64,000 nt of DNA from an uncultured Gammaproteobacteria bacterium (GTDB lineage Bacteria; Pseudomonadota; Gammaproteobacteria; JAADHQ01). Location: assembly GCA_947258655.1 (NCBI GenBank), contig CAMYJD010000001.1, positions 205,242-269,241 on the forward strand, read 5' to 3'. The position numbers were made by a program, and so were the translations under genes. The notes below the pieces were generated by a model that did no database searches, was not told the origin of the DNA, and worked only from the letters and a program-made list of their open reading frames with translations. Below, one piece after another: positions 16,261 to 23,911 of the stretch. Numbering within the stretch: position 1 is the first letter of the stretch; each line of letters starts with the position of its first letter.

Positions 16261-17325
16261 CTATTTTCTGAGATTCCATTCGGCAAGGTTCTTGTATTCT
16301 TTATACCCACCACTGCTGACATATTTGATTACATTTTTCAGACGACTGAAATGTGCCACGGATGCCACACGCAGCACTTCTTTGCCGGACTCATCATAAA
16401 AAACCAGTGTCGGCGTATAAAAGATACCGAGCGATTCCGCCCAGGCTCTGGCGGTTGTTTTATTACCGTCGACGTCGACGATGGGTTCTGCACTCCACAT
16501 ATCGAACTGGACGACATCAAATTTATACATCTGCCCGGCGAGAATGGTCGTCGAGAATGCATCAGCATGCAATACATCGCAGGCATGACAATTTGCCTGC
16601 TCAAAGATAACCAGCAAGGGTCTCTGTGCCTTGATCCTGTTTCTGCCCAGAATATATGGCCTGCTCATGGCAAATGGAAGGTAGTTCAGACTGTCATCGT
16701 CAATCCTGTCAAGCTTGTTTGCCCTGGCGAGATAGTCTCTGAAGGTTTCCGTTTGATAATGTTTGTCTGCTGCATATTCGAGAGCGGCGCTGAAGGTATA
16801 GGGCGCATAATAACCGACCATGCGATGCACCTCATTCCCTTCCAGATCATAGAAGATCAGCGTCGGGGTAAAATTCGCCTTGCGCTGCACGGCGAATTCA
16901 TTTTCCGTCATATTTTCACCGGAAATCAACGTCACACTCCGGCTGCCGCGGACATCGATTGCAACCACATCGAAATTTTCCTGGGTATAATTTTTAATAT
17001 CGGTTTTGGCAAAATTAACTTCCAACAGGACCTTGCAATAAGGACATCGTTCCATGCCGAAATATATAATCAGGCCTTTTTTTCCGGCCTCTTTTGCTTC
17101 ATCCAGGTCCTCTTGTATATCGAGAAAACTTAACTTGAACCAGTCCGGATTTTTAATCGGTTCGTCCAGCACGGTATCATCGAAACCAGGTTCACCGATT
17201 GTGATTTCTGCTGCCTGCAGTGTTTCAAACAAGGACAAGGCGAACACAATAAACAAAATGCACTGTTTAATATATACATGCAGGTTTTTCTGGGAATACA
17301 GCACTATTACAACCTGTTCATTCAT
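16261..17325 (-). CDS. Periplasmic protein with two thioredoxin-like domains
   Basis: A 354-residue exported protein with two SoxW/DsbD-gamma-like thioredoxin folds in tandem. The first has CPYC (94-97) and cis-Pro segment FTPTLIFYD; the second has CHAC (246-249) and YTPTLVFYD. A hydrophobic segment (residues 21-38, ending in LQAAE) is a signal peptide or anchor; a shorter start near VYIKQC is possible. Thioredoxins of this kind reduce or isomerise periplasmic disulfides, for example in cytochrome c maturation or sulfur oxidation. Substrate is unknown. No cytochrome maturation or sox genes are adjacent. Confidence 0.8.
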   Translation of the reverse strand: MNEQVVIVLYSQKNLHVYIKQCILFIVFALSLFETLQAAEITIGEPGFDDTVLDEPIKNPDWFKLSFLDIQEDLDEAKEAGKKGLIIYFGMERCPYCKVLLEVNFAKTDIKNYTQENFDVVAIDVRGSRSVTLISGENMTENEFAVQRKANFTPTLIFYDLEGNEVHRMVGYYAPYTFSAALEYAADKHYQTETFRDYLARANKLDRIDDDSLNYLPFAMSRPYILGRNRIKAQRPLLVIFEQANCHACDVLHADAFSTTILAGQMYKFDVVQFDMWSAEPIVDVDGNKTTARAWAESLGIFYTPTLVFYDESGKEVLRVASVAHFSRLKNVIKYVSSGGYKEYKNLAEWNLRK

Positions 17326-17406
17326 TAGCTCAAAATCTTGAGATACTTTTCAAACCAATATCCCTGCTCCCTATCTGGCTGTCAGGCAACAGGAACTATA
17401 TATCTG

Positions 17407-19149
17407 CTACTTCAATCCCGGTGAACGCGCCTCGAACATAATAAAACCATTTTTGGTTTCGGTTGCCTCACCCAGTCTTACCGGAATATTATCCGCCTGC
17501 CTTTTGATAAAGGCAGGTGTCCCTTCCACGTAACTTACATAACGTGGCAATATCAACTGCCATGCCTGGTCCAGATCCCGTATAAGTATCCCTGGTAACA
17601 GGTCCTGGCTATTCTGATTCTGCCCCGGTTCCATAATCGTAACCGCTTCTGCCAGGCTCGACATCTTGACAACGGCCACATCAACCTGACCATTACTCGG
17701 ACGATCAAGCCGGGTGATATATCCCAGCTGCGGTTCTCGTTGCACGCCATCCTCGTTCACGCGAAAAGCTATCATATGCCCCACTTCCATAGCATGCATA
17801 TACCTCGTTTCCACTGTCCGCATCAACAGTCCACCTTCGCTCTCATTGATTATCACCCACTCGCAATCTAGCTCACTGGTTGCTTCGTCAACCAGCAACG
17901 ATGAATGTTTGGCAGCTGCATTATGGAACCCCGATTCGTTTTCCTGTTCAGGCGCCCCATGGGTCTGTTCATAGAGCAGGCGATAACATTCAGAAAGACC
18001 AGTATAAACATCTACGCTCATGGCGCCGAAAAGCGTTTTGCGCTCGTCAGTTCGTTGTGACGGCGATAAACTTCTTTCAAGCAGGTTCAACAATCCCTGG
18101 TTGCTGGCCAAATCGGCGACCTTACCATGCGGTTGCAATCGTTTTTTTTCTTCGTTGCCGATAAATTTCTTTTTCTGCAGTTCATCCAAATCCCAGCTAA
18201 CCTGTTCTTTCAGTTTGCTGAGATTAATATAGCAACCCGTAGTGGCTTCGATTTCGTTAAATCCCGGTGGCCTGTCCATATCGGCATAGGTTACGACAAA
18301 GTCCCGATACGGCTGTTGCGGTTCACCAAGACTCATATTGATCAGATCTTCATGTTTGTGCAGGTACTGCTCGATAGTCTGGATGGATTTTGACGGCCAA
18401 CTACTGATATCCAGCAGCCCGAACAGTTGTATGGATACATACATCGAGGCCACGCTTCTTGTTAAATTGTCATCACTGATGATCCCCGCAGCCTTCAATA
18501 ATCCAAGATCCCCTGTCATATCAGCATCAGTCGATGGATCAAGGATTTCAGTGTAAATAAAAAAAATGGAGTTCAGGTCTTTCCATTCCTGGGGTGATAA
18601 CTTCTGGAAGCGAATACCCAGATAACGCTGTAGCCATATGATTAGCTCAATAATTCGTACTGAGCTGTAGTCCACCCTGTCCAGTTTCTGATTAAATTTC
18701 CATAAAGACAGTCCATAATCGGATGCCAGAATGATCTTGTAGGAAAGAATCAGATTACGTAATAGTGAAATTGCGGACGTCAGCTCAGTCATGCGTTCGC
18801 TGTTTTCAGGAAAGCTTGCGCCCTTGGAGACATACTTCCTGTATAGATCGGTCAATGCGCGAGCACATCTATGCAACACGGTATCGCTCAGCTTGAGGCG
18901 GACATTCGGTTTCAACTCGACCCGGTTCAGCTGCTGAAGATACTTATCGCCTTCCTGTACCTGCCGACAACTCTCTACCGCTAGATTATTGAGCTGCTCC
19001 TGAATCCTTGCCGGATTTATATCCAGCCCCTTGGGTCTGGGTACCAGGTGCGGTATTCTGAAATCCATATCTTCCCTGCGCAGATCTTCAGGTTGACCTG
19101 AATCATCCCTGCGAAATGGCAAACGAAAATTTGACAAATATTGCTTCAT
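17407..19149 (-). CDS. Large unknown protein with PilZ-like C-terminal region
   Basis: I do not recognise a named family. The ~580-residue product is soluble and mostly helical for about 420 residues, followed by a beta-rich segment. That segment (CEWVIINESEGGLLMR...VGHMIAFRV...GYITRLDRP) resembles a degenerate PilZ domain: the NESEGG piece mimics (D/N)xSxxG, but no clear RxxxR is visible. Binding of c-di-GMP is therefore doubtful. The track start is TTG at 19167. The ATG at 19149, just after AAAAAGG, is equally possible. It stands alone, 124 bp downstream of DUF2835. Confidence 0.6.
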   Translation of the reverse strand: MKQYLSNFRLPFRRDDSGQPEDLRREDMDFRIPHLVPRPKGLDINPARIQEQLNNLAVESCRQVQEGDKYLQQLNRVELKPNVRLKLSDTVLHRCARALTDLYRKYVSKGASFPENSERMTELTSAISLLRNLILSYKIILASDYGLSLWKFNQKLDRVDYSSVRIIELIIWLQRYLGIRFQKLSPQEWKDLNSIFFIYTEILDPSTDADMTGDLGLLKAAGIISDDNLTRSVASMYVSIQLFGLLDISSWPSKSIQTIEQYLHKHEDLINMSLGEPQQPYRDFVVTYADMDRPPGFNEIEATTGCYINLSKLKEQVSWDLDELQKKKFIGNEEKKRLQPHGKVADLASNQGLLNLLERSLSPSQRTDERKTLFGAMSVDVYTGLSECYRLLYEQTHGAPEQENESGFHNAAAKHSSLLVDEATSELDCEWVIINESEGGLLMRTVETRYMHAMEVGHMIAFRVNEDGVQREPQLGYITRLDRPSNGQVDVAVVKMSSLAEAVTIMEPGQNQNSQDLLPGILIRDLDQAWQLILPRYVSYVEGTPAFIKRQADNIPVRLGEATETKNGFIMFEARSPGLK

Positions 19150-19291
19150 ATACCTTTTTACAATCAATTCAAACAGTTAACTGCCATATATGCAGAATAA
19201 TCTATTTTCAGGCAAACTGCTATATATTTCTCCACGCTTTGCGTAAGCCATAAATAACTGTTTTATTTATGTTTTATCCCCGATGCAAACA

Positions 19292-19525
19292 CTAACCCAC
19301 CTTGTCTAGGGAAACCAGCTTATTGTTTTGATCAAACTCCAGCCGAAAACGCCCATGGACGCCATCCTGCCTGACAAATTTATGTATAAATTGCGCAGGA
19401 AACTGCACCTTCATATTATTTTCTGTCGTTACCATGACATGATGGATATGGCCCTGATAATATTGCAAGCATACATCATGACTGATATTCAGATTAAAAT
19501 ATAATGTTCTTGATTGCCTGTTCAT
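19292..19525 (-). CDS. DUF2835 family small protein
   Basis: A 77-residue protein matching the DUF2835 (PF11197) pattern: YFNLNISHDVCLQYYQG, VMVTTENNMKVQFPAQFIHKFV, DGVHGRFRLEF, and the C-terminal NKLVSLDKV. The family is widespread in gammaproteobacteria and has no assigned function. It is divergent from the next small gene, with only 15 bp between starts. Confidence 0.85.
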   Translation of the reverse strand: MNRQSRTLYFNLNISHDVCLQYYQGHIHHVMVTTENNMKVQFPAQFIHKFVRQDGVHGRFRLEFDQNNKLVSLDKVG

Positions 19526-19540
19526 CTGTAGGATTATGCC

Positions 19541-19885
19541 ATGTCTGAGCCAGAATATTTTCTCGAAAAAAAACCTACTGATAACGACGCATACTTTTCA
19601 TTCACAGGGCACCTGCAACAAACATCAGTCATCTGGCACGTGCATTTGACGACCTGCCGCTCCTACATGCGAACTTCAGTAACACAGCACGATGTTTGCA
19701 GACAGTTTATCGATATAGGAAAAGGCGAGCAAGATGGCCATTATCAAGCGCAAATTTGCCTGAATATCCCGCGCATTGATAATGCCGCTATATTGAAAAC
19801 CATGGTCATGATGCGGCAATATAAAAAACTTGCCCCGGGACGACATGAATACGGCGAAGCTGTTCAGTTATCTGTGGACAAATAA
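19541..19885 (+). CDS. Conserved-looking small hypothetical protein
   Basis: A 114-residue protein without signal peptide or membrane segment. The sequence is well behaved for a real gene (FSFTGHLQQTSVIWHVHLTT; RQFIDIGKG; ICLNIPRIDNAAILKTMVMMRQYKKL), and the C-terminal part looks like a conserved segment. It starts 15 bp from the divergent DUF2835 start and its end overlaps the convergent NERD gene by 22 bp. I do not know its function. Confidence 0.6.
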   Translation: MSEPEYFLEKKPTDNDAYFSFTGHLQQTSVIWHVHLTTCRSYMRTSVTQHDVCRQFIDIGKGEQDGHYQAQICLNIPRIDNAAILKTMVMMRQYKKLAPGRHEYGEAVQLSVDK

Positions 19886-20436
19886 GTGGTTAACTGCCGC
19901 CATGCTGATTTTTCAGTCTCGGCAATATCCTTTGCATTCGTTTTAACGAATTGCGCACCTAGTTCTTTCAGTAACAAAACGTTCTGCGGCCGCCCCTTGG
20001 GAAAATCTGCACTATCGGTGAACAAGATCAATGCCTGAATCTTTTGCCCGGGAAGAACCTGCCTGAGTAGTTCAATTTTACGCTCAAGTTCGAAGAATGG
20101 GTTGGTAAACTTGTAGCTTTTACCCGCAAGCACTTGGGTCCATTGATTGATTTGTTCCGAAGCAAATATATGGCCGGCATAATCCTTCAGTTCAAGCACT
20201 ATTATCCCGTCCTTATGCAGCAGTATATAGTCAAAATAGGCATATTGATCTTCGCCCATATCCAGTGACGTATTGGCAAGAAAATCGCCGGAAATTTTTT
20301 TGACAACCCGCCTGATTTTTCTCAGTTGCCGGTTTTTGCCTAAAAGTCGATAGGTAAAATAAACAATAATAAGTACTAATAAAAAACCGCCGAGTAGCAA
20401 GGTAATAGTTTCATACGAGTCCAGTGCATCCAACAT
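19864..20436 (-). CDS. Membrane-anchored NERD-domain protein
   Basis: A 190-residue protein with one N-terminal membrane helix (LLLGGFLLVLIIVYFTYRLL) and a NERD (nuclease-related) domain. The core DYILLHKDGIIVLELKDYAG holds the Asp and ExK residues expected of the PD-(D/E)XK-like fold, and the later IQALILFTDSADFPKG strand fits too. NERD proteins are inferred nucleases; few have been tested. It sits 70 bp downstream of the AddA-like gene on the same strand, which makes a role in DNA processing plausible but unproven. Confidence 0.82.
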   Translation of the reverse strand: MLDALDSYETITLLLGGFLLVLIIVYFTYRLLGKNRQLRKIRRVVKKISGDFLANTSLDMGEDQYAYFDYILLHKDGIIVLELKDYAGHIFASEQINQWTQVLAGKSYKFTNPFFELERKIELLRQVLPGQKIQALILFTDSADFPKGRPQNVLLLKELGAQFVKTNAKDIAETEKSAWRQLTTYLSTDN

Positions 20437-20506
20437 CTATATATTTCCCGTTACTAGCCCTGTCATGGACATCAAATGTGTATCGATCCGTAATATTTTA
20501 CCGTAA

Positions 20507-23500
20507 CTACCCTTCATAAGGCCATTCCCGCCACGCCTGTAACATTGGAAAATACAGCCCCAGGCGAATGGGCCTGTTGTCGATGAGACGGATTATGCGA
20601 GCATAGGCCTCCAGCTGATGAAAGTAACGTGCCTGCTCTCTGTCGAGAAACTCTTCTATCCCGGCGCCGGTGTGACTGCCGGTTTTATAATCTATGATCC
20701 AGCGTATGCCTTCCTTGTCGATAAAGGTGCGGTCGATCACAATATGCCTGGGTTCGTCCCCGAGCCGTCCTGTCAGGGCATATTCAGAACGTGCATGCAC
20801 GTGGTCGGGGGCCAGTATCCACTGCCCTCTGGGATCGCTGAGGCTGTTTTGTATAGAGGCAATAACCCTGTCGGTCGCAGTGGGGAGGTCTGCTTGACCT
20901 ACACCCAGTTGACGTAACAAATTCCGGCATCGTCCCCGGTATTGCTCTGCATTCATTCGCCTCGGATCATCTTTCCTCAGGACACTGATATGCTGTAATA
21001 CTTCGTGCACTGCCATTCCGATATGTCTGGCTGTCTCACTTGCCCAGTCAAACTCCAACAACTCCTGATCCAGATTGGGCGATTGCGCTCCTGACTGACA
21101 GGCAATCGGCGCTTCAGGTAACACCCAGTGCAGCGGGAGCCGGTTAAAAGACTGTAACGAGGGCTCCGCGTCTGCTGGCGTGTCTGCTTCAGTGCTACCT
21201 GATCCACTCGTGATGAAACGTCCGAATGTCTCCTCGAATAAGTCGCTAACACCCGGCCACAGCGTGGATAGTAGTGAACCGGGGGCCGGTCCGCGCAATT
21301 CGGCCTTGGCTTCATCGATCATATAATCAACATGCCCCAGCAGATGCAGTCGCTGTCGCGCCCTTGTCGCGGCCACATATAAAAGACGGCCGTTTTCATA
21401 CAAACCTTTCTGATTGTCAAAATCGGCCAGCAGCTTGTACTTGCGATTGATCTCGCCACCGGTCTGCCGGATCGGTGCCATCAACAGGTCATTAGCAGCG
21501 GGTTTACGTGGTCGCTCGAACCATTTCATCAGATCACTGTCATTTCTCCCCGGCCTGTAACCGAGTCCAGGCAGGATGACCGTGTCAAATTCCAGGCCCT
21601 TGGATTTATGCATGGTCATGATCTGCAGGGTTTCATCGGCCTTGATATCCGGCAACGAAAACAGTTTTTCCACGGATCTGAAAAGCTCCCTGTTTCTGTC
21701 GGGAAGTGGTATCGTCTCCAGTTTTTCCAGCAACTGGAAAAAGACCTCTGCATCCTCAAGGTCGGTTGCAGTGCTTAAGCTGGCCGGGCCGCCCAGCATG
21801 CACCAACTGCCTTCAATCCAGTCGCGCATACTGCGGCGCTGGGCATTCTCCATGGCCTGACGGAATATGTCAGCGACCCGCTCGAGGCGCTCCCGACCGT
21901 TGCTACTGAGGCCATCGATACTTGCAGTATCCGCTATAACTTCTGCGAGCGTTTTTGTCGGGGAAGACGTACACAGACTGTGCAAGTCAACCAGATCCAG
22001 CCCGCACCAGGGAGCACGTAAAGCGCCCAGCCATGCAATTCTGTCCGCCGGGTGAGTCAATGCCTTGACCAGGGCCAGCAGGTCCTGAATAACCGGACGC
22101 TGCGACAACGCTTCAATTTCGACGGCCCTGAAATTGATCGCAGCGCTACGCAATGCACGCACGATCTCGAGCAGGTGTGTGCGTCCGCGCACCAGAATCG
22201 CTATACTGCCCTGTGGATTTTCCTTCCTGGCTGTGTCGATGATTTGCGTGATTTGTTGTGCTTCCGCGATGTCCTGTTTGCCAAAAAACGGGGATATGTG
22301 GCAGGCAGGTCCTGGCAAGGATTCATGAAAGGCCATCGATTCGACATAACTGACCGCACCCGTTTCCATATCATCATGTGCAGGTAGAATATTACAGAAG
22401 TTGTTGTTGACCCAGTCAATAATCCCTGCCTGTGAGCGGAAATTAACCTGCAAAGAAACAGTCTGTAAAGCAATCTCACCGAGTCCACTCTGCCATGCCT
22501 CCAGGAACAGGCCTACCTCGGCCTCGCGAAAACGATAAATAGATTGCATCGGATCACCCACCAGAAACAGCGTCCTGCCATCATCCTGCTGCCAACCCGC
22601 GGTTAGTCTTTTCAATAACTCGAACTGAGACAGTGATGTATCCTGGAATTCGTCGACCAGAATATGACTGATGCGGTAATCGAGGGCAAGCGCGAGGTCA
22701 GTTGGATTGTCATCATCGCCAAGGGCCTGAATCGCTGCACGAGACATCGCGGTAAAATCCACGCTGCCGGTTTCGGAAAATACCAGTTCCAGTTGTGCCG
22801 CGGACAGACGCAATAACTCGAACAGGGCCTGCAGGGTCTGCCATTCATCCTCCGTGTAGCGTGGGTCGGGTAAATGGCGGATGGCGTGCAGCTTTTGTAA
22901 CGCAGCAGGCGACTCCTGTATTTGCTCCAGTAGCTTCTGCATACGCGCTTTCATGTCCGTAAACAACAACTCCTCTGCATTGCTGGTTGCTGCTGATTTG
23001 GGCGGAAAACCCTGCTTTTTCGTCATCGATTTGCGTACACTGCCTTTGTCAGTCAGCAATAGATCGGCTATGGTCCTCCATGCCGGCAAGTCAGCGATAG
23101 TACTTCCTGGAAAACCGGACTCGATATCTGGCAATGTTTCATGTGTAGGCCTGTGCGCAAATGAAAAACCTAACATCTCACCCAGGTCTGTATTGATTGC
23201 ACTCGGCCATACTGACTGCAGGTCCAGCAACATGCCTTCTATCAGACGACCCAGGGCCGCTTCCAGACTGTCGCGGTCGATCCTGGGATGATCGGGATCG
23301 GCGACATGGCGTAACCATTGCTCCCGTTTGGCCAACATGTTGCATATCAACTTCTGCAGGTATTCCATGCGATTATCAAGATGCGCCAGCAGATAACCTA
23401 TGGACTCTGACCAGCCGGATTCAGATTCCAGTTCATCAATGGTATTTTTTGCGGCCAACCGGTATAGCTCATCCGCATCCTCGCTCACCGCGGGTGTGGC

Positions 23501-23911
23501 GCCAAAATGCGACAATAATGGCATCTGGCTCACCAGGCTCGTACACAGCGCATCTATGGTCTGTATGCGCAGGCGCGCCGAATTCGACATCAGTCGCCAG
23601 TCACGCTGACTATCCTGCTCAAGCACCTTGCAAGCCAGTTGCCAGGTTTGGCGCTGATAATCATCCACAGGTGCAGGTTCACGTGCGCCTTGCAAGGCGG
23701 TGATAATCCTTTCGCGCATCTCGCTTGCCGCCTTGCGGGTGAAGGTGATCGCAAGAATCTCCTCAGGTTCTTCGACGCGAGCCAGCAAGGTGAGAATACG
23801 TTGTACCAGCAGCCCGGTCTTGCCCGAGCCTGCAGGCGCCTGAACAATAAACGAAGCCCCGGGATCGATGGCCCGTTCTCGTTCATGCAGATCTACAAGC
23901 GCCTGATTCAT
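20507..23911 (-). CDS. AddA-like UvrD/RecB-family helicase-nuclease
   Basis: A 1134-residue superfamily 1 helicase with a C-terminal RecB-family nuclease domain, likely processing double-strand breaks. Helicase motifs are intact: Walker A (APAGSGKT, K31), LVDEFQDTS, LVGDPMQSIYRFREAE, VNFRSQ, TMHKSKGLEFDTVILP and VAATRARQRLHLLG. The C-terminal nuclease has the GMAVHEVLQH and IDYKTGSHTG motifs. It overlaps the AddB-like gene by 4 bp, so the products should form one complex. Beta- and gammaproteobacteria often carry this pair beside or instead of RecBCD. I give no symbol because the pair is distant from classical addA. Confidence 0.92.
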   Translation of the reverse strand: MNQALVDLHERERAIDPGASFIVQAPAGSGKTGLLVQRILTLLARVEEPEEILAITFTRKAASEMRERIITALQGAREPAPVDDYQRQTWQLACKVLEQDSQRDWRLMSNSARLRIQTIDALCTSLVSQMPLLSHFGATPAVSEDADELYRLAAKNTIDELESESGWSESIGYLLAHLDNRMEYLQKLICNMLAKREQWLRHVADPDHPRIDRDSLEAALGRLIEGMLLDLQSVWPSAINTDLGEMLGFSFAHRPTHETLPDIESGFPGSTIADLPAWRTIADLLLTDKGSVRKSMTKKQGFPPKSAATSNAEELLFTDMKARMQKLLEQIQESPAALQKLHAIRHLPDPRYTEDEWQTLQALFELLRLSAAQLELVFSETGSVDFTAMSRAAIQALGDDDNPTDLALALDYRISHILVDEFQDTSLSQFELLKRLTAGWQQDDGRTLFLVGDPMQSIYRFREAEVGLFLEAWQSGLGEIALQTVSLQVNFRSQAGIIDWVNNNFCNILPAHDDMETGAVSYVESMAFHESLPGPACHISPFFGKQDIAEAQQITQIIDTARKENPQGSIAILVRGRTHLLEIVRALRSAAINFRAVEIEALSQRPVIQDLLALVKALTHPADRIAWLGALRAPWCGLDLVDLHSLCTSSPTKTLAEVIADTASIDGLSSNGRERLERVADIFRQAMENAQRRSMRDWIEGSWCMLGGPASLSTATDLEDAEVFFQLLEKLETIPLPDRNRELFRSVEKLFSLPDIKADETLQIMTMHKSKGLEFDTVILPGLGYRPGRNDSDLMKWFERPRKPAANDLLMAPIRQTGGEINRKYKLLADFDNQKGLYENGRLLYVAATRARQRLHLLGHVDYMIDEAKAELRGPAPGSLLSTLWPGVSDLFEETFGRFITSGSGSTEADTPADAEPSLQSFNRLPLHWVLPEAPIACQSGAQSPNLDQELLEFDWASETARHIGMAVHEVLQHISVLRKDDPRRMNAEQYRGRCRNLLRQLGVGQADLPTATDRVIASIQNSLSDPRGQWILAPDHVHARSEYALTGRLGDEPRHIVIDRTFIDKEGIRWIIDYKTGSHTGAGIEEFLDREQARYFHQLEAYARIIRLIDNRPIRLGLYFPMLQAWREWPYEG

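Noticed and set aside
16213-17133. 306-residue plus-strand ORF
   Set aside because: It lies entirely antisense to the double-thioredoxin gene, which has clear motifs; composition (Cys/His/Ile-rich, no motif) fits a shadow frame.
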